Source: an uncultured Candidatus Pelagibacter sp. (GTDB lineage: Bacteria > Pseudomonadota > Alphaproteobacteria > Pelagibacterales > Pelagibacteraceae). Taken from it: 64,000 nucleotides of DNA. The position numbers and the translations under genes are program-made. Shown here one piece after another: positions 22,071-30,949 of this stretch. The notes under the pieces are model-generated. The model made no database searches. It saw nothing but the letters and a program-made list of their open reading frames with translations, and was not told the DNA's origin. The number at the start of each line of letters is the position of its first letter. Position 1 is the first letter of the stretch. Location: NCBI GenBank assembly GCA_905616465.1, contig CAJQSX010000002.1:62001-126000 (forward strand). The letters are read 5' to 3'.

Positions 22071-22895
22071 ATGGATTTTAATGCATACAAAATGAATGGA
22101 TTAGGAAATGATTTTGTTATCATTGATAATAGATTAAATCCAATCACGCTAAACCATGATCAAATTATCAAAATTTGCGATAGAAAATTTGTAGGATGTG
22201 ATCAACTTATATTAATAAATAATCACAAGACGTCTGATGCTCATCTAGAGTTTTTTAATTCTGATGGTAGTGAGTCTGGTGCATGTGGAAATGGAACAAG
22301 ATGTATTGCTCGATTCTTATCTAAGGAGAATAATAAAAAAAATATTTTATTAACAACTTCTTCTGGAGAATTAAACTCAGATATTATTGGTGATAATCTT
22401 GTTGAAACAGAAATTGGTATTGGAAAAATAGAATGGAATGAAATTCCTTTATCAGAAAATATCAATACAAAAAATCTAGGTATCAAAATAATTGATAATA
22501 ATGGAGCTGAGCATTCAGGAGGCACTGCTGTAAATGTTGGAAATCCCCATGTGATATTTTTTGTTGATAATGTAGATGATTTTAATATTGAAAAAATAGG
22601 TCCTGGAATTGAAAAACACAAATTTTTTCCAGAAAAATGTAATGTAACAATTGCTCAAGTGATTAATAAAGATTTAATTAGAGTTAAGGTTTGGGAAAGA
22701 GGCGCTGGATTGACTAAAGCCTGTGGAACTGCTGCTTGTGCAACAGCTTTTGCAGGTTTTATAAATCAACTAAACTCCAATCAAGTTATTATAGAATTTA
22801 TGACAGGAAATTTATCAATAAAAATTGATAAAGATAATTCTATTAAAATGAAAGGTCCTGTTTCAAATATAGAAAAAATACTAATACAATTATAA
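22071..22895 (+). CDS. dapF: diaminopimelate epimerase
   Basis: Cofactor-independent epimerase converting LL- to meso-diaminopimelate for lysine and peptidoglycan. The 274-aa protein has MNGLGNDFVIIDNR near the N-terminus. The two catalytic cysteines are Cys72 in SGACGNGTRC and Cys218 in KACGTAACATA. It overlaps the first base of ftsY. In many alphaproteobacteria a MiaB-like gene lies between dapF and ftsY, but here it does not. Confidence 0.98.
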   Translation: MDFNAYKMNGLGNDFVIIDNRLNPITLNHDQIIKICDRKFVGCDQLILINNHKTSDAHLEFFNSDGSESGACGNGTRCIARFLSKENNKKNILLTTSSGELNSDIIGDNLVETEIGIGKIEWNEIPLSENINTKNLGIKIIDNNGAEHSGGTAVNVGNPHVIFFVDNVDDFNIEKIGPGIEKHKFFPEKCNVTIAQVINKDLIRVKVWERGAGLTKACGTAACATAFAGFINQLNSNQVIIEFMTGNLSIKIDKDNSIKMKGPVSNIEKILIQL

Positions 22896-23812
22896 TGGGC
22901 ATTATTGATAAATTTAAGATTGGATTTAAAAAAAGTGCGTCTGTTTTTACAACTGGTCTCAAGGAAATTGTTATTAAAAAAGAATTGGATGACAAAAATC
23001 TTAATAATATTGAAGATTTTTTAATTCAATCAGATGTGGGAGTGGATGCTTCTGCAGAAATTAGATCTTTGATTTCAAAGAGAAAAATTGATCCTAACAA
23101 AAATTTAAATTCTGAGATAAACCTAATACTTAAAGAATACATAGTTTCTTTAATGAAGCCTCTGGAAAATGAAAATTTTTTTAATAAAAAAAAAAAATTA
23201 AATGTAACTTTAGTATCAGGCGTTAATGGTGTGGGTAAAACAACTACTATTGGAAAAATTGGTAAAATTTTGAAATCAAATGGTAATAAAATTATGTTTG
23301 CTGCATCAGATACATTTAGGGCTGCAGCAATTGAACAGTTAGAAAATTGGGCAGATAAAATCCATGCTTCTATAACAAAATCTATACAAGGTTCTGACCC
23401 GGCTTCTGTTGCATATAAAGCAATAGATGAGGCTATAAAAAATAATTTTAATCAAGTTTTAATTGACACAGCAGGAAGATTGCAAAATAAAAAAAATTTA
23501 ATGGAAGAATATAAAAAGATTGCAAACGTAATTAAGAAAATTGATCCTGACGCTCCACACGATGTAATTTTAGTTTTAGATGCTACCTCAGGTCAAAATG
23601 TAATTAATCAAGTTGAGGAATTTAATAAGATTATTCCAATTACAGGAATTATAATGACTAAATTAGATGGTACCGCTAAAGGTGGAATTCTTCTTGCCGT
23701 TGCTAAGAAATATAAGCTTCCAATTATTGCCTTGGGTCTTGGTGAAAAAGAAGATGATCTACAAATATTTAGTGCTGAAAAATTTGCTGAAGCTTTTACC
23801 CAAATTAATTAA
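22895..23812 (+). CDS. ftsY: signal recognition particle receptor FtsY
   Basis: Membrane-associated SRP receptor GTPase, 305 aa, with N and G domains only. Motifs are SGVNGVGKTTTIGKIGK (P loop), DTFRAAAIEQLENWAD, DTAGRLQNKKNLMEE and TKLDGTAKGG. The long acidic N-terminal A domain of enterobacterial FtsY is missing, as in many small-genome bacteria. Its partner ffh lies just across the divergent intergenic region. Confidence 0.97.
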   Translation: MGIIDKFKIGFKKSASVFTTGLKEIVIKKELDDKNLNNIEDFLIQSDVGVDASAEIRSLISKRKIDPNKNLNSEINLILKEYIVSLMKPLENENFFNKKKKLNVTLVSGVNGVGKTTTIGKIGKILKSNGNKIMFAASDTFRAAAIEQLENWADKIHASITKSIQGSDPASVAYKAIDEAIKNNFNQVLIDTAGRLQNKKNLMEEYKKIANVIKKIDPDAPHDVILVLDATSGQNVINQVEEFNKIIPITGIIMTKLDGTAKGGILLAVAKKYKLPIIALGLGEKEDDLQIFSAEKFAEAFTQIN

Positions 23813-24368
23813 TTAGATTACTAGAAATTAAAGGTTTATAAAGACTACATTTATAACTGTCTTCAAATTTGTAATATCCACAGTTTTTTGCGAATGATGA
23901 AATTATAAAATCAAATTTTCCATTTACTGGATAAAGTTCAAGTTTTTTTTTAACTATATCAAATTTAAAATTTGCTTTTAAACTTTTAACTGCACTTATC
24001 ATTACTAGTGTTTGGTTATCTTTTAAGAGATAATAAGCAAAGTCATCTGGAAAAATAGGAAAGTCATATTCTTGTAGATGATATTTTGCTTTAGCAGGAA
24101 ACCATTCATAAGAAATTAAAGGAGATGATTCTTTAGAATGATAATTATAAATATAAAGATCTTTTGGATAATCATTAATATAATTGGAAATTTCACCTCT
24201 TGCTAAAACTGATTTTTCTCTTGTTTTGAAATATAAAGCAAAATTATTATTATAAGAGTTCATCTGATCAATGTGAAATAAATCATTTATAGTAAATTCA
24301 CTATCTTTTGCTGCTGTAATTTGAGTTAAATTTAACAATAAAAATGATGTCAAAAGAATATTTTTCAT
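23805..24368 (-). CDS. secreted protein of unknown function
   Basis: 187-aa protein with a clear Sec signal peptide (MKNILLTSFLLLNLTQITAAK). The mature part has many aromatic and lysine residues, two cysteines near the C-terminus (KNCGYYKF and YKCSLY), and no domain I recognise. Its 3' end overlaps the convergent ftsY by 8 bases. It lies 49 bases after the membrane-anchored hydrolase. Confidence 0.75.
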   Translation of the reverse strand: MKNILLTSFLLLNLTQITAAKDSEFTINDLFHIDQMNSYNNNFALYFKTREKSVLARGEISNYINDYPKDLYIYNYHSKESSPLISYEWFPAKAKYHLQEYDFPIFPDDFAYYLLKDNQTLVMISAVKSLKANFKFDIVKKKLELYPVNGKFDFIISSFAKNCGYYKFEDSYKCSLYKPLISSNLIN

Positions 24369-24417
24369 TCTAATAATTTAGAATAAAAATTAGAGTTATA
24401 TTTGTTTAGATTGTGGC

Positions 24418-25236
24418 TTAATTTAAACTTTTAAAAAATATTTTTAAAGTATTTATCAGCTGATCATCATATTCCATCATATGATTGTCATATTTTGTAA
24501 AGTAAGAATATTTTGGTTCATTGGCTATTTTAAAAATTTTTTTTCCCATTGAAAATGGAACAATGTTATCCTTTTCTCCGTGCATAATTAAAATTGGTAT
24601 ATCAATATTTTTAACTTTCTTTTCATTCTCATACCTGTCTTTAAGTAAAAGACTCACGGGAATATATGGATAGAATTTTTGCGCTGTAGCAGTCATTGAC
24701 GTAAACGGTGTTTCTAAAATTACTCCAGCATAATTTTTATTTTGTGCAATTTCTGTTGCTATCCCTGTACCTAAAGACTCGCCATATAATATTATATTCT
24801 CTTCTTTAACACCTTGTTTTAAAATCCAATTTAATGCACTTTGGCCATCTATATAAAGGCCTTTTTCTGTTGGTTTGCCTGCGTTACCAGAAAAGCCTCT
24901 CCAGGCAATGATTAAAAAATTAATATCAATATCTTTAAAATGATTAAGTTTATGAATTCTATCATCTAAAGTTCCAGCATTTCCATGAAAATAGATAATA
25001 GTTTTATAATTTTTTATATCTTTTTTATGAAACCACCCATTAAGTAAAATATTATCTGAAGTTGGTATTTTTACCTCCTCAACCTTAACTGTTAATTTAT
25101 TACCTGAATAGTTATTTTCATTAGGATGATATAATAAATTTCTTTGATTAAAATAAATAAATACAAGAAAAGTTAAGTATATAAAAATTAATACTGAAAA
25201 TATTTGCACTATTTTTTTTTTAAGATTGTTTAACAT
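24418..25236 (-). CDS. membrane-anchored alpha/beta hydrolase (BEM46/ABHD13 type)
   Basis: 272-aa serine hydrolase with an N-terminal membrane helix (about 10-30) followed by FNQRNLLYHP, typical of the BEM46/ABHD13 group. Catalytic elements are YFHGNAGTLDDR (oxyanion), LYGESLGTGIA (nucleophile Ser), MHGEKDNIVPF (Asp) and the His in YDNHMME. The substrate is unknown, and a lipid or ester is likely for this family. It overlaps the DMT exporter gene by 17 bases. Confidence 0.9.
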   Translation of the reverse strand: MLNNLKKKIVQIFSVLIFIYLTFLVFIYFNQRNLLYHPNENNYSGNKLTVKVEEVKIPTSDNILLNGWFHKKDIKNYKTIIYFHGNAGTLDDRIHKLNHFKDIDINFLIIAWRGFSGNAGKPTEKGLYIDGQSALNWILKQGVKEENIILYGESLGTGIATEIAQNKNYAGVILETPFTSMTATAQKFYPYIPVSLLLKDRYENEKKVKNIDIPILIMHGEKDNIVPFSMGKKIFKIANEPKYSYFTKYDNHMMEYDDQLINTLKIFFKSLN

Positions 25237-26122
25237 TTTTTTTCTTAGCTAAATAAACTCCAAAAAACACAAGTGTTGTGCCTATATAATGATAATTTTC
25301 TAATTTTTCATCAAATAAAAAGTAGCCATATATGGCTGCGTAAACTGTAAAAATATAAAGTGTAAAGCCCGTCAAAGATGCACCCAGCTGTTTTTGTGCT
25401 AAAGTGTATAATGTAAAAGCTATAATGCCAGGCGAAACAGCAGCAAAAACAACCCACAATAAAAAATTATAATTAAATAATGTTTTATCAAAAAAAATTT
25501 CTTCCCCAATATAAAATGGTAATAAACTAATGACTCCAGATAGAGCAATTAAAGTAAATCGTTGAAATATTTCTAATTCTGTTTTCCAGTAAAATAAATA
25601 GATTGAATATAGAGCCCAGCCTATAGCGGCAGCTAGCATCCATAAATCTCCTATAGTAAATGTTAAATTAACTAGTAAATTTAAATCACCTTTGATGATA
25701 ATCGCAAATACTCCTGTAAGGCATGCCACTAAACCTGTAATTTTAGTAAAATTAATTTTTTCATTAAAAAAGATACTTGAAATTAAAATTATAAAAATTG
25801 GAGATGAAGTATAAATAATACCCATGTTAGCAACAGTGGTTGTTTGGCCCGCTAAAAAAGGGAATGCACCGCATACTCCACAGCCCATAGCACCTAAAAA
25901 AAATAATTTTTTATATTCCTTCTTAACAACTTTAAAATTTTTTTTTAATGATAAATAAGTAAAAGGAAGTAAAATCAAAAAAACTACTACCCATCTCCAG
26001 AATGCCAATGAAATTGGTGGAACAAATTCTACTCCACCTCTGGCAACTACTAAGTTGCTAGCCATAAATATAGGCTGAATGAATAATAAAAGAAATGACC
26101 AAGAATTTTTTTTGTAGTCCAT
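25220..26122 (-). CDS. EamA/DMT-superfamily transporter
   Basis: 300-aa inner-membrane protein with about ten hydrophobic helices in two EamA repeats. The first half contains SLAFWRWVVVFLILLPFTY and GVCGAFPFLAGQTTTVANMG. The family exports amino acids and other small metabolites, and substrate cannot be read from the sequence. It is followed by the overlapping hydrolase gene. Confidence 0.92.
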   Translation of the reverse strand: MDYKKNSWSFLLLFIQPIFMASNLVVARGGVEFVPPISLAFWRWVVVFLILLPFTYLSLKKNFKVVKKEYKKLFFLGAMGCGVCGAFPFLAGQTTTVANMGIIYTSSPIFIILISSIFFNEKINFTKITGLVACLTGVFAIIIKGDLNLLVNLTFTIGDLWMLAAAIGWALYSIYLFYWKTELEIFQRFTLIALSGVISLLPFYIGEEIFFDKTLFNYNFLLWVVFAAVSPGIIAFTLYTLAQKQLGASLTGFTLYIFTVYAAIYGYFLFDEKLENYHYIGTTLVFFGVYLAKKKNVKQS

Positions 26123-26136
26123 TAATGTAAGAAAAT

Positions 26137-26313
26137 TCAGCTTTTATCAAAAAAGGCTTCGTAGATCATCATAAAAATTGCAACAGCCATTAGTATATAA
26201 ACTGGTAACACATCAAAGAAACCTATCATTGATGATCTGGTTAAAGTGGTTGCAAGACCAATCAAAAAAGCTGAGGCAAGTAAAGAACCTAAAAATGTTG
26301 TAAATTTTTGCAT
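26137..26313 (-). CDS. small two-helix membrane protein, 58 aa
   Basis: I translated this small gene from the sequence. ATG at 26311-26313 gives MQKFTTFLGSLLASAFLIGL, and the frame stops at TGA 26137-26139 after 58 codons. Two hydrophobic stretches (about 7-24 and 36-55) are joined by a polar turn, TTLTRSSMIGFFD. The start lies one base after the amidase stop, and the stop lies 14 bases before the DMT start, so it is an operon member. I do not recognise its family. It might be an accessory subunit to a transporter, but that is inference. Confidence 0.72.
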   Translation of the reverse strand: MQKFTTFLGSLLASAFLIGLATTLTRSSMIGFFDVLPVYILMAVAIFMMIYEAFFDKS

Positions 26314-26314
26314 T

Positions 26315-27643
26315 TTAATTATTACATTCTTTTTCTAACCAATTGGCAACACCTAAAAATCTATGATCATCATAACGAGCACCAATTAATTGTATGCCTA
26401 GGGGCATGTTGTTTTCGCCCTGAAGCAAAGGAAGAGAAATACAAGGCGTCCCAAGATAAGACCACACCCTGTTAAATTCTGCTGTACCAGTACTTTTCAA
26501 ACCTTTAGGAGCAACACCTGGGCTAGAAGGTGTTAAGATACCATGATAATCCTCAAATACTTCTTCATAAGAGTCATAACTTCTTTTCATAAAATCTATA
26601 GCTTCCGCATAGTCTTTAGCTGAATGTTTATTTCCTTTTACAATGGCATCCTGCATATATTTAGATAATTTCTTTTTGTATTTTTTATAATAAAGACCAA
26701 AATTGTTTGCTAAATCAGTTTCATGAATTATTTGATGATATTTATGAATATCTTTGAAATACGAAGGAGTATCAAAAATCTCAATATTTTTTTTAAATGA
26801 TTTTATAAAATATTCAAATGCTTCTCTAGATTTTTTATCAATTAATTTCCAAGAATCTGTTTTATAAAAAATAAACTTAGGGTCAAACAGAGGACCCTTT
26901 TTTGTTTCTTTCATCATATTTTCTGATGAATAATAAATAGTAGCAGGATCATATTTATCTTTTTTTATTAAAACTTTAGCTAGCAAAGCAACATCTTCTA
27001 CCGTCCTACCAAAAACCCCTATATGGTCTAACTTCTCAGAAGTTTTTAAAACACCATTTCGAGAAATTAATCCATAAGTTGGTTTATATCCAACAATTCC
27101 ACAATAAGATGCTGGTCGAATAATTGACCCTCCTGTTTGAGATCCAATTGAAAGTGGAGCCATTAACGATGCAACAGATGCCGCTGATCCACTTGAGGAA
27201 CCACCAGGTGTTCTTGTATTATCATGTGGATTGGTAGTTTTTGAGGGACCAAGATAAGCAAGTTCAGAGGTTGTCGTTTTACCCATTACAATTGCACCAG
27301 CCGAAAGTAGTAAATCAACTATTTCTGCATTTTGAGAATAAGATTTTCCTTTTCTAATTGATGTCCCACACTCAGTAGGCATATCTACTGTTCCAATAAT
27401 ATCTTTTAGGGCAACTGGTATTCCGTGTAATAGTCCTATTGGTTTTCCAGATCGTCTATATTCATCTGCCTCTGCAGCTTTTTCTAACAAAATTTTTTTA
27501 TCAAAATAAACCCATGCTTTTACATCTTTTTCAAATTTATTTATTCTTTCAATATATTTTTCACAAATTTCAACAGATGTAAGTTGAGAATTCTTTATCT
27601 TAGATGCAATTTCTTCAACCTTTAATGAAAATATATCTATCAT
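26315..27643 (-). CDS. amidase signature family enzyme
   Basis: 442-aa hydrolase of the amidase signature family. The catalytic triad is visible as Lys80 (PVALKDI), the cis-Ser in PGGSSSGSAA (about 147-155), and nucleophile Ser173 in GSQTGGSIIRP. It lacks anything pointing to the GatA tRNA amidotransferase role and stands alone without gatB/gatC. It is directly downstream of dctM (5-base gap), so it may act on an amide taken up by the TRAP system. Confidence 0.92.
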   Translation of the reverse strand: MIDIFSLKVEEIASKIKNSQLTSVEICEKYIERINKFEKDVKAWVYFDKKILLEKAAEADEYRRSGKPIGLLHGIPVALKDIIGTVDMPTECGTSIRKGKSYSQNAEIVDLLLSAGAIVMGKTTTSELAYLGPSKTTNPHDNTRTPGGSSSGSAASVASLMAPLSIGSQTGGSIIRPASYCGIVGYKPTYGLISRNGVLKTSEKLDHIGVFGRTVEDVALLAKVLIKKDKYDPATIYYSSENMMKETKKGPLFDPKFIFYKTDSWKLIDKKSREAFEYFIKSFKKNIEIFDTPSYFKDIHKYHQIIHETDLANNFGLYYKKYKKKLSKYMQDAIVKGNKHSAKDYAEAIDFMKRSYDSYEEVFEDYHGILTPSSPGVAPKGLKSTGTAEFNRVWSYLGTPCISLPLLQGENNMPLGIQLIGARYDDHRFLGVANWLEKECNN

Positions 27644-27648
27644 TTTTT

Positions 27649-29010
27649 TTAGTTAGCAAACAATGTCTCTGGCAACCACAAAGCGATACCAGGAAACATA
27701 TACATTAAAAACATTGCAAAAATTACTATACCCAAAAATGGCATAATTCCTGCAAATATTTCCATTAATTCAACATTCGCTTTTTGAACACCTTTTAAAT
27801 AGTAAGCCGACATGGCCATTGGTGGAGTTAAAAAAGATGTCTGTAAATTTAATGCAATTAACATCGCAAAGAAATAGGGGTTAACATCAAATACTTCTAG
27901 TAATGGCAAAAATATTGGGACAAATATAATTAAAATTTCTGTCCACTCTAGTGGCCAACCTAAAAGAAAAATTATTATTTGTGTAATTATTAAAAATTGC
28001 CAAGTAGTAATGTTTATTGATGTAAAGAATTGCTCAAAAACTTCATGACCTCCTAAGTAAGAAAATACTGATGAAAAAGTCCAAGAACCAATAAACAACC
28101 ACATAATCATTGCTGTAGTTTTTGCTGTTAAAAAAACTGACTCTTTAAAACTTTTCCATTTTAAAGTTTTATAAAACCAAGATAAAAGTATAGCACCAAA
28201 AGCACCTGCCGCAGCTGCCTCTGCTGGAGTGGCTATACCTGCTAAAATTGTTCCAAGAACTAACATTATTAATCCAAATAAAGGTACAAAAGAAACTAAC
28301 ACTTCTTTTAAAATTTCTGCTCGTGGTGGAATATCTTCTGCTTTAGGTTTTGGTGCAATAGAAGGGTCCATCCAAGCTCTAAAAATTGCATAAGAAATAT
28401 ATAAACTTGACAACAGTAATCCTGGAAAAATTGCAGCAGCAAACAACCTTAGTGGGGATAGTTGTGCAATTACAGAATACACAATTAACATAATACTTGG
28501 TGGTATTAAAATTCCTAGACATCCACCTGCACAAATTACACCCGATGCAAATTTTTTGTCATATCCCGCTTTAACCATTGCTGGCCATGCAAGTAATCCC
28601 ATTAGAGTTACAACGGCACCAATAATTCCTGTTGCTGTTGAAAACAAAGTGCACGTAATTAATGCAGCTACTGCCATTGACCCAGGAAGTCTATGGGCCG
28701 CTAACCTGATTGCAAAAAATAATTTTGAAACTATTCCAGCTCTTTCGACTAGATAACCCATAAATAAAAATAATGGTACAGCAGTGAGAACATTATTATC
28801 CATAACTGTGTAGGTATTTTGAACAAATAGTTGAAATATCCTATTGTCAAATAAATGCTCCATTACTGATGGATCATAAAAAGCATAATAACCAAAGCCT
28901 ATACCCATTGCCATTAACGTAAATGCAATTGGAAACCCTAACAAAACAGCAAATAAAAATAATCCCATCATTAGAATTGCAACTTCAGGATTTGTTAAAC
29001 TAAATAACAT
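27649..29010 (-). CDS. dctM: TRAP transporter large permease (DctM)
   Basis: 453-aa polytopic membrane protein with about 12 helices, the sodium-coupled large subunit of a tripartite periplasmic transporter. Family segments include VPLFLFMGYLVERAG, GVICAGGCLGILIPPSIMLI and GIATPAEAAAAGAFGA. It overlaps dctQ by 11 bases. Substrate specificity comes from the DctP protein. Confidence 0.96.
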   Translation of the reverse strand: MLFSLTNPEVAILMMGLFLFAVLLGFPIAFTLMAMGIGFGYYAFYDPSVMEHLFDNRIFQLFVQNTYTVMDNNVLTAVPLFLFMGYLVERAGIVSKLFFAIRLAAHRLPGSMAVAALITCTLFSTATGIIGAVVTLMGLLAWPAMVKAGYDKKFASGVICAGGCLGILIPPSIMLIVYSVIAQLSPLRLFAAAIFPGLLLSSLYISYAIFRAWMDPSIAPKPKAEDIPPRAEILKEVLVSFVPLFGLIMLVLGTILAGIATPAEAAAAGAFGAILLSWFYKTLKWKSFKESVFLTAKTTAMIMWLFIGSWTFSSVFSYLGGHEVFEQFFTSINITTWQFLIITQIIIFLLGWPLEWTEILIIFVPIFLPLLEVFDVNPYFFAMLIALNLQTSFLTPPMAMSAYYLKGVQKANVELMEIFAGIMPFLGIVIFAMFLMYMFPGIALWLPETLFAN

Positions 29011-29587
29011 CTTTTTGATCCTCGTCTTGAGCCGTTCTCATTAAAATTTTTTCTGTTTCTTCTGCAACAACCATTCTTGCTGGCCAATGCCCAGTTTGAA
29101 TACATATTACTGATCTGAATACTTCACTAATTCCTTGAATAATCAATAAGACACCTGCAGCAGGTATCATCGATTTTACCATATAAATTTGTATTTGAGC
29201 TGGACTACTCCAGCTAGTTTCTTTTATTTTCCAAGCTAGGGCCGCATATTCATATCCATAAAATGCTAATGCTATAACCCCCGGAAAAAAGAAGATAAAA
29301 TAAAGTACTAAATCTATCCAGCCTTGTATCGTTGGTTTAAATAATCTGTAAATGACATCACCCCTGACATGAGACTCTGTTGCTAAACAATAAGCACCTG
29401 ACATCATAAGTATTGCACCATACATCTGCATACTAAAATCAAAGTTCCATAATGTTGGTTTGTTAAAAACATAAGCCATTACAACTTCATAAACAGTACC
29501 GCCCATTAAAATAACAATGCACCACGAAAAAGCTTTACCCATTGAGGTGCTAAGGGTGTCTGCAAATTTAATGAAGATTCTCATCAT
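29000..29587 (-). CDS. dctQ: TRAP transporter small permease (DctQ)
   Basis: 195-aa membrane protein with four predicted helices and the DctQ-typical GAYCLATESHVRGDVIYR region. It pairs with dctM, whose start lies within its 3' end. It lies downstream of the strong terminator that follows dctP. Confidence 0.95.
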   Translation of the reverse strand: MMRIFIKFADTLSTSMGKAFSWCIVILMGGTVYEVVMAYVFNKPTLWNFDFSMQMYGAILMMSGAYCLATESHVRGDVIYRLFKPTIQGWIDLVLYFIFFFPGVIALAFYGYEYAALAWKIKETSWSSPAQIQIYMVKSMIPAAGVLLIIQGISEVFRSVICIQTGHWPARMVVAEETEKILMRTAQDEDQKDVI

Positions 29588-29615
29588 ATTTTTTTAAAAT
29601 ATACTAGATCTAAAC

Positions 29616-29644
29616 AAAAAAAAAGGGGGTTTTTAAACCCCCTT
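29616..29644 (-). terminator. intra-operon terminator between dctP and dctQ
   Basis: A perfect ten-base-pair stem (plus strand AAGGGGGTTT / AAACCCCCTT, 29623-29632 and 29635-29644) with a two-base loop. On the minus strand it is followed by a run of nine T (29624-29616). It stands after the dctP stop and before dctQ, so it probably lets dctP mRNA exceed the permease mRNA. Confidence 0.9.
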
Positions 29645-29667
29645 CTTTTAAAATTATTTAAAGTTAC

Positions 29668-30825
29668 TTAGATTTTAACTTTTCCGATTGGACCAAACTC
29701 ATTTTCATAAGCTAATTTGTAGTTCGGTTGATTCATCAACAGATACTTCATTGTTCTCTTAGCGTATGCTTTTTGGGAGTCTATAACCTTCTTGAAGAAA
29801 GCATCTTTACCAGAAAACTCAGCAACAATTTTATCCCAACCTTTTAACTGTTCAGATAAAATAGCATCAGATGTTTGATAAACATTAACCTTATGCTCAT
29901 TCATCAATTTAGCTAAGTCAGTAGAATATCTAACTAGCGCTTTGAAGTAGTTATCTGAGTTTGCAGCATAAGCAGCATTTTTCAAGATAGCTTGGTGAGC
30001 AGGTGAAAGGCTTTTCAGTTTCTTGGTATTCATAGGAATTTCAAACATCTCCTGAGATTGATGAAAACTTCCTAAGTGATAATGTTTAGAAACATCTTGC
30101 ATTCCAAACTGTGAGTCTGATGTTGGATTGTTAAACTCTGCAGCATCAATCAAACCAGTTTTCATTGCTGGTTGAATTTCACCACCCGGTAATTGTCTTA
30201 CAACCATTCCCATAGCAGTTAAAACGTTAGTCGCTAGACCAACTGTTCTATACTTCATACCTTTAACATCAGATACTTTAGTTACATTCTTTTTGAACCA
30301 ACCAAAAGGTTGTGCTGGCATAGGCATATGAAAGAAACCAGTGTATTCAAATCCAACACTAGCTACTGCTTCTTCATATAATTTTCTTCCTCCACCATAC
30401 TCCATCCATCCCATTACTTCTTGAGATGACATTCCGTATGAAGGTCCAGTTCCAAAAAGGGAAGCAGCGGCATTTTTACCATACCAGTATGCTGTCACCC
30501 AGTGACCCATATCAACTACGCCTGAACTTACTGCTTGTCCAATTTCTGAAGTTTTTACAATTGCTCCAACTGGCTGAAGATCAATTTTAAGCGATCCACC
30601 AGACATGTCGCTAACCATTTTACAATAGTCACCAGCCATTTCATAAAAGATATTAGCGCCTGAAGGCCAAGCTGCTTGCATCTTTAGTGTAACGTGTCCA
30701 TCTGCTCTAACAATGTTTGGCATTGCAACTGTTGCTGCTGCAACTGCACCAGCTTTAGCAGCAGTTTTAAAGAACTTACGTCTTGAAGATGTTTTAATCT
30801 TCAATGATTTATTTTCTTTTGTCAT
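29668..30825 (-). CDS. dctP: TRAP transporter substrate-binding protein, Tat-exported
   Basis: 385-aa periplasmic binding protein. Start chosen at ATG 30823-30825 because a GGAG ribosome-binding site lies 5 bases upstream, although the frame is open 9 codons further. The Tat signal is SRRKFFKTAAKAG (Arg15-Arg16) with a cleavable Ala-rich segment ending near 41. Mature motifs WMEYGGGRKLYEE, GMKYRTVGL and PGGEIQPAMKTGLIDAAEF resemble the 2-oxoacid-binding TakP branch. The conserved Arg in KYRT should bind a carboxylate. The exact ligand is not known. Confidence 0.94.
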   Translation of the reverse strand: MTKENKSLKIKTSSRRKFFKTAAKAGAVAAATVAMPNIVRADGHVTLKMQAAWPSGANIFYEMAGDYCKMVSDMSGGSLKIDLQPVGAIVKTSEIGQAVSSGVVDMGHWVTAYWYGKNAAASLFGTGPSYGMSSQEVMGWMEYGGGRKLYEEAVASVGFEYTGFFHMPMPAQPFGWFKKNVTKVSDVKGMKYRTVGLATNVLTAMGMVVRQLPGGEIQPAMKTGLIDAAEFNNPTSDSQFGMQDVSKHYHLGSFHQSQEMFEIPMNTKKLKSLSPAHQAILKNAAYAANSDNYFKALVRYSTDLAKLMNEHKVNVYQTSDAILSEQLKGWDKIVAEFSGKDAFFKKVIDSQKAYAKRTMKYLLMNQPNYKLAYENEFGPIGKVKI

Positions 30826-30861
30826 TATTTCTCCTGTTACGTTAATTAACATTACCAGTTA

Positions 30862-30892
30862 AATATACTTAGCTAAGAGAGTCCATAGTCAA
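30862..30892 (-). promoter_or_regulatory. possible dctP promoter
   Basis: On the minus strand a TTGACT hexamer (30887-30892) precedes AGTATA/TATATT (30862-30869) by 17-19 bases. The transcript would have a leader of about 30 bases before the dctP ATG. This is the only gap over 100 bases in this part of the minus-strand genes. Confidence 0.4.
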
Positions 30893-30949
30893 AGTGACAT
30901 AGATAGTTTTTAATTCAATCCCTAGTAGAATAATCTTAATTATTTATTA

